A stretch of 64,000 nucleotides of DNA, taken from Puccinia triticina. Its lineage: Eukaryota > Basidiomycota > Pucciniomycetes > Pucciniales > Pucciniaceae. Positions 1 through 9,860 of the stretch are shown here, piece by piece (positions within the stretch are counted from its first letter, which is position 1; each line of letters opens with the position of its first letter). The position numbers and the translations under genes are program-made. The notes below the pieces were generated by a model. That model was not told where the DNA came from, searched no databases, and worked only from the letters and a program-made list of their open reading frames with translations. Location: assembly GCF_026914185.1 (NCBI RefSeq), contig NC_070569.1:2976001-3040000 (forward strand), given 5' to 3'.

Positions 1-330
1 AAAAATAGCATCCATCGGACACTCTCCTCCAGGAGTGTCCAATGGACGCTTTTCACGCAAACGTGCGCTCCGACAATCAGACACTCCAGCCGGAGTGTCC
101 GATGGACACCAAACAAGTAGCCCAGCGGACACTCTCGGTTGAGAGTGTCCAATGATCGCAAGAAACAATGTGCATCACCCTCCATTCATGAGGGTGTCCA
201 ATGGACACCAACTAAAAAAACCCTTGGACACCCTTGATCAAGACTGTGCAATTGATCTGAGTGTCCAATAGACTGTTGGACGGCGAAGGGGTATCGTTGA
301 TTGTAGTATATTTTTGATGAAGGTGGGGTC
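1..330. repeat. Palindromic word array (GGACACTC/GAGTGTCC), truncated by window edge
   Basis: The stretch repeats imperfect hairpins in which GGACACTC-type and GAGTGTCC-type arms face each other across a few bases, followed by AATGGAC. At least five units are visible, at about 17-50, 79-110, 125-155, 178-205 and 222-265. The spacing is irregular, so it is not a simple tandem satellite. It resembles the interior of the word-filled TIR elements elsewhere in the window. The left end lies outside the window, so termini and target duplication cannot be tested. No gene is supported here. Confidence 0.6.
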
Positions 331-409
331 ACTGCAAGGTGCTGTTGACATGGCGTAGTCGGGAGATTCATGCTCTTGAGGTCAACTGTCCCTCAGGTCG
401 CATGTTCAA

Positions 410-690
410 CACCCCTTGCAAAAGATGATGTGCGTTGGCCAGCCGGGCCACTCATTTCTTGATGCCCGCTGGAGTGTGGAGCCATCCAGCGGATGGTCCT
501 TCAATCATCCGCTGAACGCTCGCTGGTCCGTACATGGGATGGTTTGTCCGAACCATCCGACGCGAGGGAAGTACAATGTCCGTCCAAAGGATGGGCTCCC
601 CCGCGCAAGAGCCGGACAGCCGAAAGTGCGACCATCGGTCCAACCAATGGATGTCCTGGATGGCCCGTGGTGTACATGTCGAGGAAGTGT
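410..690. repeat. GC-rich stretch with GGATGG/CCATCC/ATCCGC words
   Basis: The words GGATGG, CCATCC and ATCCGC recur in both orientations. One example is a near-palindrome around 480-500, where CCATCCAGC is followed by GGATGG. I see no reliable ORF or termini. It may be another small word-filled element, but this is weaker than the examples with target duplications. Confidence 0.3.
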
Positions 691-779
691 GGTTCCAGTG
701 AGGCTTGAACTCACAACCTCAGCCTTGAGGAAGTTGATATCACGGATCTCTACCAAGTAGGCTACAGGCACTTTGGTCA
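691..779 (-). other. tRNA-like sequence (degenerate tRNA or tRNA-derived SINE head)
   Basis: On the minus strand a box A-like TAGCCTACTTGG is followed about 43 nt later by a T-arm with a perfect 5-bp stem (GTGAG/CTCAC) around the loop TTCAAGC. A CCTCA/TGAGG stem sits where an anticodon stem would be, but its loop is only 4 nt. The 3' acceptor-like TGGAACC has no 5' partner, and the A-to-B spacing is too long for an ordinary tRNA. A tRNA pseudogene or a SINE promoter region fits better than a working tRNA. Confidence 0.4.
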
Positions 780-780
780 T

Positions 781-2660
781 CCAAGTGCACAGTCAATTGG
801 TACTTCGTATCATTCAGCTTAAAAGCTTTCCCATACTATGCTGATACACTGGAGGACTTCCCGCCAATCTATGAACCCCTTCCAGATTCAGATCTGAGCC
901 AAATTTTGCAGGGGAATTTAGGCTTTGAGACTCTGGAAGGCTCCCAGATTGCCTCCAGATTGCGACGGGAAGTCCTCCACTCAGGATAGCACATTGACGT
1001 ACAACGCAACAAAAATGCAGAATACAGTGAATAATTCCACCAGAATTGCACACCCAGAGACTCAACACGCACTTTTCTTGGCCGCTGGTGGAATGACCAG
1101 TGAATTTAGAGCCAGGTCTAACAAGTCACCCCACATAATTATTTCTAGTTTAGTAGCTGTGTGTGCACTATGCTGACAAAGGATCAAGCGGGAACAATTC
1201 TTTTATCTGGGGAAGGATGATGTTAGTGCGTCCAAGATCGGAATGCCAAGGAGATGGATTCACAATGTAGAGGAACCTTGAGTCGATTGATTGACCTGAG
1301 CTGTTTCCGGATCAAGCCGCCAAGGTGGATGGCAGAAAGGGTGAACCAACCAAGGAGCCAGAAGAATGTGCTTGTCACAAGAAAGCACAGATATGGCTTG
1401 CTCATCTCTTGGGTTGTCCATACCGCGTCCTTTACACGTCGATTCATATGCGACCGTTTTCTTTCCTCCTCTCCTCCTCAACCTCGTTCGGTCCCTTCTC
1501 CGTAATTCAAAATTGAGTCAACGTCGGTGGATTAACCGTTGGAATTCACAAGCCTTTTTTTGGCGGGGATGATGAAAAAAGAAAACCCAGTAGTGTAAGA
1601 AAGGACAAAGAAAGAAGAAGACATACGTGGTATCACGGATGGAAAACTTCACCTGTTTGGGTCCGCGTTCAACGTTCGAATGTTTCGAGGAGAGGGCGAG
1701 ATAATCAAACTACTTACTAGAATGCCGATTGATCTGATTGAAGAGGGTTTTCAAGGAGATCTTTGAGCTAAGAGAATCGGGGTAAGTTTTCATTGGTTTC
1801 CATTCAAGCCCGGCTTCCATTGGAATAGTTGAGATGGCACACTTTTCCAAGTAAAGGAGGAAAGAGTTGTTATCGCGTTGGGATTCAGAGGAGTCCGTAG
1901 GATGGCAGCTGTAGAGTAGCATCAGATTTTGACTGTTAATTGTGTCGGAAAGAGGACTGCTGATAGAGAGTGTGGAAATTGAATGGTGTACTTATCGTTC
2001 TCAATACAGAGACAACGGCAGACTGGAGTGGGAGTCGGTCAATTGGCTCAAGGATATCGTGTGTTTTGGAACATATTCCCTCGTCCATTCAAACCCTGGA
2101 CCCCCTGGGTTGACTGCCAGGTCTATCATCCCCTTTTTCAATCCTCTCCCCCCCCAAAAAAGCTTTTCATGCTTGATTCTTTGTCACAGTACATATACAG
2201 CCACTGTATATTCAAAAACCATTGATATATTTGTTGACTTACTAGGCGTTGAAATCACTTGGCAGACTGACTCACCAGTCCATCAGCGGCTGAGCAGCAT
2301 ATGGGGAGGATGCCAGAAAGCGTGAGACGCCGCACGCTTGAGATTTGGGGGACAGTTTGTTAGTTGGAAACTATTTGCTAGCCGGCTACATGTATGCTAT
2401 CCAGTTTTTCTGCCATTTTTATGTTGAGCTCTCAAATCAACTCATGATCACATCCGCCCACCAATTCCCAACTCAAACATTGTGAGGCACATGGTGGGGA
2501 GTAAAAGATTGTTGCTTTCCTTCCAAATCTCGATTATGTAGAAAAGCTGGGTGACGTTCAGTTGTGAAAGACTACATACCTTGGGGTGTCGAACTTCCAC
2601 TAGTTAAAAGAGCTTAACAAACCTAAATCTTATATCGGCGTATGGAAGCGCTGCTAAAGA
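781..2660. other. No supported gene
   Basis: About 1.9 kb of mixed-composition sequence with only short overlapping ORFs. One minus-strand open stretch (about 1922-1715) ends at a plausible splice donor, GTAAGT near 1719-1714. I could not join it in frame to a neighbouring exon, so a decayed or poorly resolved minus-strand gene is possible but not claimed. Confidence 0.3.
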
Positions 2661-2661
2661 T

Positions 2662-3105
2662 CTACAGATTACACCCAACCCCACGTAGGTTTCCAAAAAG
2701 CAGGGACTTTAACTGTGACCGGTAAATGGAAGTTTCAATTGAGCTGTTTCTATCTTGCGAAGCAGATTGAACCAAGGAATGGAGCTGGCCGAGGCTCTTC
2801 TTGCGCACTTTCGATTCTGGGCTGTACATATACGATAGATACTGTGAGCTTGGTCCGACTGATGTCGAATAGAACATGATGCCAACGTGAGGCGACATCG
2901 GCTCATGTTGAAAGAAACAGTCCGTCCCCCTGAGAGTGTAAATATGTAGGGTGGCATTGGTGATATTGATGACGGCGAACTGTCTCATTCGTCGTGGTGT
3001 AGAAAGATTTGGCACTGTATCGTGCCCGGCAATACATAGAAGTTGAGGGTGATAATAGTTTTGCCCTAGGTAAAGGTAGTTAAAACCGAGTCCCTTTGGT
3101 ATCAC
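2662..3105 (-). CDS. Hypothetical ORF, 147 codons
   Basis: An uninterrupted minus-strand frame with mixed composition and no recognised domain. No signal peptide, membrane segment or known motif is evident. It begins near the end of an unannotated stretch and has no homologous copy in the window. It may be one exon of a larger gene or a chance frame. It is kept only because it is longer than most spurious frames here and lacks low-complexity bias. Confidence 0.2.
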   Translation of the reverse strand: MIPKGLGFNYLYLGQNYYHPQLLCIAGHDTVPNLSTPRRMRQFAVINITNATLHIYTLRGTDCFFQHEPMSPHVGIMFYSTSVGPSSQYLSYMYSPESKVRKKSLGQLHSLVQSASQDRNSSIETSIYRSQLKSLLFGNLRGVGCNL

Positions 3106-3287
3106 GAACCCTTTGTAGTGTGGCAGTTATCACTGAGAGAAGAAAAAAAAGAATTGTTTGGTTGAGTGGAAGTTTAAGCATCACGGTAGAATGCGACAAA
3201 CACACCATCTCAACCCTCAGTAGACGAAACTTGGCCGCGTCAGTTATATCGTTGGTGACCTAAGATTCTTTCCGTGGTGGATTTGGC

Positions 3288-3380
3288 ATATAAAAGGAGG
3301 ACTCTGGCAGTCGATTGCTCCCCATCAGCTTCCACTTCCTCCCACATTCCTCTCACATTCCTCCCACATTCCTCCCACCT
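3288..3380 (+). promoter_or_regulatory. TATA-like box followed by a 12-bp pyrimidine minisatellite
   Basis: ATATAAAAG at 3288-3296 is followed about 45 bp later by roughly 3.5 copies of a 12-bp unit of the type TTCCTCCCACAT (3336-3380), then by a pyrimidine-rich leader to about 3500. TATA plus a CT-rich leader is a common fungal promoter layout. No convincing + strand CDS follows directly, so the downstream target is unknown. Confidence 0.35.
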
Positions 3381-3541
3381 TCATCCAGCCCGCGCTTTCC
3401 CTTCATTTTTTGAGTTGAGCTAGACTCATATACCCTTCTCCAGACTGCTCTCAGTGCCGCGATTTCTTTAACCTTTCCCCCCTCCGTCGCTCCTTGAATT
3501 CGTGATAGCTAGTCAACTCGGGGCTGAGGATGCCCGATCCC

Positions 3542-3883
3542 TCATACCTCCATCCGCTCTGATATCTCATGTGGATTGAGGTCCTCTTTCGATCGCTTTA
3601 TCCAGACGGCTTGCTCTCTCCATACTTGGACATCGCCGTTCTGAGCCACAAGGTATCGTGCGACTGGATCTTGCTCGAAGCGATCCAAATTTTCTCTTGG
3701 GACTGTCCATAATCCTCTCCCCTCATCACCATCATATTCATGCCTCGGATCAGAGGTGATTCTCTTCCATCCCTTCTCTGAATACGACTTTTGAAAGCGT
3801 AGTGGTGAGGCCCGGCCTAGGAGGATGTAGCAACGGCCTATCGGTAGCCTATACCCCTCTTGATCGACGTCCTCTTGAAGCAT
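3542..3883 (-). CDS. Hypothetical protein, 113 codons, charged
   Basis: A continuous minus-strand frame rich in Asp, Glu, Arg and Trp, with codon content that looks protein-like, unlike its + strand shadow. No family was recognised. There is no signal peptide or membrane segment. It starts with ATG at 3883-3881 and ends in a stop at 3544-3542. It may be a stand-alone small gene or an exon fragment. The TATA-like signal at 3288 is on the opposite strand and does not belong to it. Confidence 0.3.
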   Translation of the reverse strand: MLQEDVDQEGYRLPIGRCYILLGRASPLRFQKSYSEKGWKRITSDPRHEYDGDEGRGLWTVPRENLDRFEQDPVARYLVAQNGDVQVWREQAVWIKRSKEDLNPHEISERMEV

Positions 3884-4214
3884 TAGATTTCATATAATCT
3901 AGCCCGATCCTTCATCCTTATCCTTCGAGATGAACGGGACTAACGGTCTAACCACCATGATTGGTCAACCTCACCATCGATTCAGCCAAGTGCTGTCACA
4001 TCTCTCTCAAGTTACCTTCACCTATATTGATTCCACATCTGTTCCGGGATCCAAGTTGCACGGTGATTCGCGAGTTACGTCAGGCATATCTGACCATGGT
4101 GAACTCTCACTTGTGGAGCTATAAGGAACATATCCTGCTCGAGCTGGATGTTTCTGCTTGATATTCTTTCTCCTTGGCCATCTTGCATTCGATTGGCTTT
4201 CCATCTCAGCGTTG

Positions 4215-4865
4215 GAGTCGGACCAGCAGGTTGTATCTGCGATACACTCCCAATGTCACCTGCTGACTTCTTTTGGCCAAGCACAATGAATGCACTCGAG
4301 GTGCGCAACAAAGACCAGATCTTCTGCTATCACCGTACGTTCGCCACATCGGACAACAAATGTGGGCTACAACCTTTCTCTTCTCTTCTTAGCAACAAGT
4401 CCTGCACCCCTATTCCGCCGCGCTAACGCTTTTTAAATCTTTGATTATCCGTAGTTCGACTTGACCAGTGAACTACTTCCTTCGCCATGCTATCTGCACA
4501 AATTCATTGGCTGAGCCAGCCCCGAAAAAGCATCCACATCCACATCTCCGGGGAGATATCCCGGTTGGATCAGCAGATTATGTCTGCGATACACTCTCGA
4601 TGACTCATTGGCAATACACAACACAGTAACTCAAAGTGCACAACAAAGAGTTCGTTTTCTGATATTGATTCTCGTTCGACGCGTCGGAGCACACGCGTGG
4701 GCCATAACCTTTCTGTTCTCTTCTCTAGCATCAAGTCCTGCTGCTCTATTCGGACGCGCTAACGGGTTTTAAATCTTTGAGCATCCGTAGTTGGGCTTGA
4801 CAACAACATGCCCCTGCACAGAATTATTGGCTGCGCCAGCCCCGAGCACATCCACACTTCAGGGG
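4215..4865 (+). repeat. Diverged tandem duplication, two copies of about 330 bp
   Basis: Segments at about 4215-4560 and 4565-4865 match in the same order. Both carry TCTGCGATACACTC, then CGCAACAAAGA or GCACAACAAAGAG, then a CTTTCTSTTCTCTTCT tract, then AGCAWCAAGTCCTGC, then a segment containing TTTTAAATCTTTGA, then GCATCCACA or a close variant. Divergence is substantial, so the event is not recent. Both copies contain a pyrimidine tract ending in TAG that resembles a splice acceptor, so the duplication may have copied an intron-exon boundary. Confidence 0.55.
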
Positions 4866-5390
4866 AGACACATTCCTCAGTTCATAGCACCAGACACTCC
4901 GAAGACCTTCACAAGCGAAGACATCAAGATCGCATCCACATATATCATTCAACATGTCTCATACGAGGGGAGGATCCGACGTACATTGTGTTCTGGACTC
5001 GTGCCACAAACTCTGGCCGATTCACGACCGCATCATATTCCATGGACAGAGGCTCGAGCGATCATAGCCACCAGTCGTCCCCGAAGCCTCGCAAATCGAC
5101 CGCCAGCTGTCGTGTTCCGGCCATACCATTCCGCGTCAAGGCCGCAGGTGTTTTGGGATGTGTTGAAGAAGGAAAAGCTGTGGTTTGCCGAGATGATCAT
5201 GCCTCGTGCAAGGAAAGCCGACCGGATCGATGGCAAACATCGATCCGTCCTGTTATATACTGATATTATCTTGTGTTTCTCCTCTTCTAGTATATCTCCA
5301 TCTTTTTATCCTGCTCTCCGTCATCCGGTTAGCACTGATCATCCTATCGGAGGATCGCACTACCGACTGGGGAATGTGGTTCATATGTAA
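4791..5390 (+). CDS. Hypothetical ORF, 199 codons
   Basis: A continuous + frame beginning inside the second copy of the local duplication. No domain recognised. The middle part is basic, and the last third has a short hydrophobic-aromatic stretch. A second + frame overlaps it (4808-5263), so the coding assignment is uncertain. The opening codons are likely not the true start, because the duplicated segment ends in an acceptor-like tract. Confidence 0.2.
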   Translation: MGLTTTCPCTELLAAPAPSTSTLQGRHIPQFIAPDTPKTFTSEDIKIASTYIIQHVSYEGRIRRTLCSGLVPQTLADSRPHHIPWTEARAIIATSRPRSLANRPPAVVFRPYHSASRPQVFWDVLKKEKLWFAEMIMPRARKADRIDGKHRSVLLYTDIILCFSSSSISPSFYPALRHPVSTDHPIGGSHYRLGNVVHM

Positions 5391-5861
5391 ACACAGGCCC
5401 CAGTCTCCACAGTGTCGATTGCCGTAAATGGTTGAAGAGCGAATACGTTTCCTTCTATGGAAATACATTTCTTTCTCCTTCATTCTCTTCTTGTAGAATC
5501 AAATTGTCGTTGTTGATGGCTTTGTCTTGTCCTGTAACTTCAGTGATCTCGTGCAAAAGTGGACCGTAACAGTTGCATTTGATGAGTTTGTCAGAGAGAT
5601 TAATCAGGGATTTGGAGTGGATATGCCCAACTGGATGATGTTCTGGCCATTGCCCCAATCAAAGTGATTGTCAATGGGCATCGGTTGTTTCAGTATGTGC
5701 CTCAGCCAATAAACCGAGTCGTCATTCGGAATCTGGCTTGAACCGGTCGCAGCCTCAGGTGAACCACTCCCCGGGGTTTCTCGATCTCCCCCCGGCGCTC
5801 CGACAAGTCTCAGTGCCGGGCCGCACCGGCACAGCCAACGCCGAGGCCCACCACCGCCATC

Positions 5862-6817
5862 ATGAGATCCTACCGAGCACGGCCGGCCAGGAACCCATTC
5901 AGGCCAGCGCCCACTAGTCTTCTCGCCAATCGGGCTCCCAGCCTGCAACTCACTTGCGCCCAAGCCGGCCATACGACTATCGCCAGATCAATCTTCCTTC
6001 CCTCCATCAATCACCATCACCCCCCTTCCTCGGCCCTCGGCGCTAGCTCTCATCGCCTCGCGTCCTCATACAACCCGTGGAAAATGAACACGGATATCGA
6101 GTATCGTGACCTCAAGCCTATCACTGACATGCCGAGCGATGTTGAGTGCCTTCAATGACCCCACAAACCCGAATACCAAACCTGACGCGAGCTTGCTTGA
6201 TCGGCACAGGACATTCTCCTCATAGGTTCGTCCCCAGCCACCCAGCTCTAACCAAAGAGAGCGAGAGAGAGAGAGAGAGAGTTGAGAGGAGGGCTGCGCA
6301 GATGTACGCGAAGAAGCGGAGGTGATCCAGGGAAACATCCCGTCCTCGGTCAACATGCCCATGTCCACCTTCGAGAAACTCATCGAGCTCCATCCCGACG
6401 ACTTCATCAAGACCGTCGGCTTCCCGAAACCCAAACCGGAGCAGAAAATCATCTTCTACTGTCGCTCGGGCGCACGCTCGGCCAAGGCGCTGGAGATCGC
6501 CAAACTCAAAGGCTTCAAAAAGTCCGTCCTTCCATCCCTCCTGCTCTCTGCTGCTCCCGCATCCCGCTCATCGTCCTCTTTTACTATTGTTTCTGGTCGG
6601 CCGGCCTCGCGGGTCCAGCGTGAGGAACTACAAAGGCTCTTGGGTACGCATCTCCCCCACACCTTTCATATATCCATCAATTTGTGCATGTAGAGCTCGG
6701 TCTGATCGTTGCTTCCGTTCCGACACGCGTCCATGCTTTCATCCATTCGCATGTATACTAACATGCAAATGCACGACCACGCAGTTGGATTGGATGGACA
6801 AGGAAAACGCCTCCTAG
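5862..6817 (+). CDS. Mitochondrial rhodanese-domain sulfurtransferase, five exons
   Basis: Exons 5862-6140, 6210-6225, 6302-6521, 6619-6643 and 6785-6817 give an uninterrupted 190-residue protein; all four introns are GT-AG. Exon 2 is only 16 nt. The first 74 or so residues are Arg/Ser/Ala-rich with almost no acidic residues, like a mitochondrial presequence. The rest is a single rhodanese domain: DILLIDVRE near residues 94-102, NIPSSVNMP, the active-site loop CRSGARS with the catalytic Cys, and RNYKGSW then LDW near the C-terminus. Single-domain rhodaneses of this type (compare yeast RDL2) transfer sulfane sulfur from donors such as thiosulfate. The start at 5862 is chosen because it adds the presequence; an in-frame ATG at 6084 would give a cytosolic form. 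A GA-rich tract lies in intron 2. Confidence 0.88.
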
Positions 6818-7413
6818 GAACCCGCGTCGCCCCTCATTGACCACACTCCCCATGTTGTCCTGCCTGGGCTTACACAGTCATGATATCCATAAAAAAGAGG
6901 AGACTGACGGGATGTACAACCACAAAAAGAAGGGTCTTCAATACCACCGCACTCCTCCAACCACACAAAGAGGGTCTTCAATGAGCCTGAACTCCACCAG
7001 TTTCTCCATCCTTAGTGCTGTGCTTGTTATTGTTCACGGGAGTTTTCATTTTTTTTGCAACCACATGGGTTTGTTCTCATGTAACAAACTCCAGTGCGCA
7101 TTCATGAGTCGCTCTCAGACCGATCGTCTCTGCGACATAGTTAATTCCCAGTCGGTGTCCCTTCTTATCGGTGATGCGCTCACGCGCTGTCCGTGTCACC
7201 AACGAGCTCCTTCACAGATCAAGTGCTGTTGTTTTCTGTGATGACCAGGTGCTTTATTGGCCCCGTCTTCTCTATATGTATCTAAATGAATGCCATTTCC
7301 AGTTTAACGTAAGGTTTTTGGGGGCAACAAAAGTTAATACAGTTTGCCTGTTATATTTTGGTGCAAAATTGGTCGAAAGAAACATCAAAAGGTACTGAAA
7401 CATCAAAAGGTAC
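6818..7413. other. No gene; 3' flank of the rhodanese gene
   Basis: About 600 bp without a convincing ORF. GGGTCTTCAAT occurs twice (about 6932 and 6970) in a short direct repeat. The rest is AT-rich and probably holds the rhodanese 3' untranslated region. I see no second RNA gene before the tRNA. Confidence 0.4.
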
Positions 7414-7450
<37 letters not shown>

Positions 7451-7493
7451 AGGTGATGTGATCACCAGCGATGAGGCCGGGAGAACAACTCTA

Positions 7494-7524
<31 letters not shown>

Positions 7525-7530
7525 TGAGAC
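7414..7530 (-). tRNA. tRNA-Phe (GAA) with 44-nt intron
   Basis: The minus strand folds as a complete tRNA. The acceptor GTCTCAA pairs with TTGGGAC (one G-T pair), followed by discriminator A at 7414. The D arm carries TAGCTCAGTTGGGAGAGC. The anticodon stem is TCAGA/TCTGA around loop CTGAAGA with anticodon GAA at 7497-7495, and the T arm is CAGTG/CACTG around TTCAAGC. An intron of 44 nt (7450-7493) separates the base 3' of the anticodon from the next loop base, the canonical site for eukaryotic nuclear tRNA introns. The internal A and B boxes are intact, so RNA polymerase III transcription is expected. CCA is not encoded, as usual for eukaryotes. Confidence 0.95.
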
Positions 7531-7539
7531 CGGGGGATG

Positions 7540-8084
7540 ATGCCAAAGAGCACTTTTCAAACTATATTCCGCTTAGGCCAAGTCAGCGAGGTCCCACATG
7601 GCTCAGCCTCCGGTCACTCGAAGTCATCCGAGCTGTTGGAGAAGTGCCCAGTGTGGTGCCGAATTGAATAGAGCGCCCGCCGGTCAGTTTTGAGCTGCAT
7701 CTGAAGCTGCTTACGTAATATTCGCAGAGGGTTTAGCGTTTCAGGGTATGGGTGGCACAGCCTCGCTGGGGGTGCGGATGCTCCAGATGGGGGGCTGGGC
7801 TGGTTCCCTTCTTCGGCCGGATCCCTCGCCCCGCCACTGCCCTCGCTCACCCTGCCCCAGATAGTCTTGGCTCTCGAAACCTCACACACTTCCATCCAAC
7901 AACTATCACCACAACCACCCACCACAAACAACACCCCCTCGTCCATCCACACAGTGTCAGTCGTCCTTCCCTCCCCATTGCTGACTCGCCCCCTCCCTTG
8001 CCTTTGCCCCCCCGTCCGAACATCCGTCTGACTATCGCTACCGGTTCTTGCCCCGTTTGAGAGATACAGAGCTCTGAAAGGGTC
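7540..8084 (+). other. Likely promoter and 5' untranslated region of the antizyme gene
   Basis: No conserved ORF is seen. The second half is strongly C/T/A-biased with CCACAACCACC-type runs and pyrimidine blocks, typical of a fungal 5' leader. A + frame at 7752-8060 lies here but has low-complexity composition; it could be an upstream ORF or leader. Antizyme leaders can be regulatory, but nothing specific can be identified. Confidence 0.35.
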
Positions 8085-8297
8085 ATGGAGACTTTAAAAA
8101 GAATCAATAATAATAATAAATCTAGTCTTGGCGCCAGTATCGGATCTGCTTTCAGCGGAGCAGCCGGTACCGATGGCGCTCACCTCATCAACCCCTCCTG
8201 CCTGGACTCTGCTGAACATCAACACCCTACTACGCCGTTCAACGAAAAGACCGAGTCGTCTACTACGTTGGACAGGAAACTAGGATGGTGGCCCTGA
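8085..8297 (+). CDS. Ornithine decarboxylase antizyme, ORF1 (zero frame)
   Basis: A 70-codon frame starting at ATG 8085 and ending in UGA (8295-8297) within TGG-TGG-CCC-TGA. It is the short first ORF typical of antizyme genes: translation ends here unless the ribosome shifts +1. The peptide is polar and Asn/Ser-rich and ends in LGWWP. The start is the first ATG in frame after a pyrimidine-rich leader; further upstream exons cannot be excluded. The ORF2 feature and the frameshift site complete the gene. ORF1 alone would not be expected to act on ornithine decarboxylase. Confidence 0.75.
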   Translation: METLKRINNNNKSSLGASIGSAFSGAAGTDGAHLINPSCLDSAEHQHPTTPFNEKTESSTTLDRKLGWWP

Positions 8298-8300
8298 CGT
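8289..8300 (+). promoter_or_regulatory. Putative +1 programmed ribosomal frameshift site (CCC-UGA)
   Basis: The zero frame reads TGG-CCC-TGA (stop at 8295-8297). Skipping T8295 lets reading continue GAC-GTT-GGT-GTG in the +1 frame, which joins the antizyme domain after one intron. The arrangement, an ORF1 stop UGA used as the shift site, is the classic polyamine-stimulated antizyme frameshift. The common animal and fission-yeast site is UCC-UGA; here the P-site codon is CCC. No 3' pseudoknot could be confirmed by eye. Confidence 0.75.
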
Positions 8301-9102
8301 TGGTGTGGAAGAAATGCGTCAGTCTCTTATCTCTCTCTATCTGCCCCCTTCAACTACCGACTAACTTTTGCTCTCTCACCCACCAGCTCCCGATGATTAC
8401 TCTAAGGGAGGTCGCGACCGACATGTGAGAGATGTCACCGCGCCCAACTTTTCCAATCCTTCTTCCAGTCCCGTCTTTGTCAAGTTTCCCACTGCTACCA
8501 CCGTTTCGCCCATCACCCCGTCCTCTAGTCCGACTGGTATCGATCGTCACTCGCTTGCTGTTTCTGCCCAAAATAACCGCTACACCAACCCGCCCGCGCT
8601 GTCCAGCTTAGATTTCAAGGCCCCCCATCCCGTGTACTCTGGCCGTCCCAACCCGACCCCCCTGTTGACCCCCTGCTCGAGCTTCGACAGTCTGTCCCTC
8701 AATTCGGCTCTCAGCACCCGTCACAGCACCCCTGCCATCCTCACCACCATCTTCCCCGAAGGGATCCCCGATGTCCAAGCCATCCACGACATCTCCACCC
8801 AGCTTCCCAACGCTCTCAAAGGGGCCATCGTCGACCGCCCCTCCGGAGTCCGCTCGCTCTACATCCAAGGCCTCCCCTCCTCCGTCTCCTTTGACCACCC
8901 AGTCCGCGACATCGTCGTCCGTGTCCTCGACCTTGCCGACGAAGAAGTCGAGGCCGACCAGGTCCTCTTCGCCCTCGAGAAGGACCACGAATCGTTCAGG
9001 GAACTCCTCCAAGGCTTGCTCTATGTCGGCGGCGTCGTCGTCAAGAACACCCAACACCAGCCCGTTAACAGTCGCTTCATCTTGGTCGGAATCGAGGTCT
9101 AA
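8296..9102 (+). CDS. Ornithine decarboxylase antizyme, ORF2 (+1 frame), two exons
   Basis: After the +1 shift the frame runs 8296-8317, then a GT-AG intron (8318-8386, branch point GACTAAC at 8359-8365), then 8387-9102, for 245 residues; ORF1 plus ORF2 give about 315. The C-terminal 85 residues match the antizyme fold: SLYIQGLP, then VLDLADEEVEADQV, a short charged KDHESFRELL segment, a Gly-Val-rich strand, and a final strand ending FILVGIEV. Antizyme binds ornithine decarboxylase, blocks dimerisation, sends it to the proteasome without ubiquitin and restrains polyamine uptake. The first 130 residues of ORF2 are Ser/Pro/Thr-rich and probably disordered. The frame and the intron phase agree only if the shift is +1, which supports the model. 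Confidence 0.82.
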
Positions 9103-9742
9103 GATCCCTTCTACCCGCTGAGAATTTTGTTTTTCTCAGCGGCCCTCGTTTTTTTTTTTCCTTCCAACCGTCCCATCAAGTCATCTGTGAATCGGCCTGT
9201 CGCGGTCGCAGCCATCCCCTCCTCCCCTTGTTTTCTTTTCTTCCTACTGTGGTGTCTCCCCCCTCCCCCTCCTGTTTACATACCCCCGGTTCCATAAATA
9301 CATGTCCCCCTGTTATTTAGCCTTACCCTTGTAACCGGTGTGTGCGAGTGATTCGTTGAGGGCCGATCTGGACCCCCAATTGACCCTGCAACTGTTATTT
9401 TGTCCCCCCATCCCAGCAACTCCATACGTGTCTTCCTCTTTACCTTTCCCACTTTTTCTTTCTTACAACCCCCCCCCCCCCCCCTCCTACACACATCCTA
9501 TTATTCTGAAAAAATACAAAAAAATCTGCAAATAAATCCCTAAAACCCCGCAAAAAAAACACTGCTTTTTGTTCTGTTTTATTCTTTCTGAATATATATA
9601 TGTTTTACCCCTGTCTCGTTGTTTCCTCCGAGTGTTTGCGGATGTGATACACCACGGGTTGCGGTTGACCGACCCCACCCAGAAATTTGGGTGACTGACC
9701 TGATGTCTCATAGCGGGATGTATTGGGGTTTTGTGTCAGCAT
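9103..9742 (+). other. Antizyme 3' region with a poly-C tract
   Basis: Pyrimidine-rich 3' flank with a C run near 9470-9484 and AATAAA-like sequences near 9292 and 9531, the second a fair polyadenylation candidate. No ORF is supported. Confidence 0.4.
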
Positions 9743-9860
9743 ATCTTCCGACAGCGGGTCTACGCAGTGGAAGCTGTCGGCGTATCTTCCGACAGCGGGC
9801 CTACAGAAGGGCAGCTGTTGGCTGATCTTCCGACAGCGCGTCCACAGAGCATTCTGTATC
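9743..9860. repeat. 41-bp tandem repeat, about 2.7 copies
   Basis: ATCTTCCGACAGCG starts at 9743, 9784 and 9825, giving a 41-bp period. Each unit also contains a CTACRSA segment and a GCAGCTGTYGG or similar inverted partner of CCGACAGC, so each unit can form a hairpin. A related fragment (AACAGCGGCCCCACAGAACGG) occurs alone near 12,050. Confidence 0.75.

Noticed and set aside
7752..8060. 102-codon + ORF as an extra antizyme exon
   Set aside because: Low-complexity Pro/His/Thr composition, different frame from ORF1, and no splice site joins it; more likely the leader.
8608..9057. 149-codon acidic minus ORF opposite the antizyme
   Set aside because: It is the antisense shadow of the strongly biased antizyme coding sequence.
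9470..9484. Poly-C tract as a terminator
   Set aside because: RNA polymerase II transcripts are not ended by C runs; AATAAA-like sequences nearby are the better signal.
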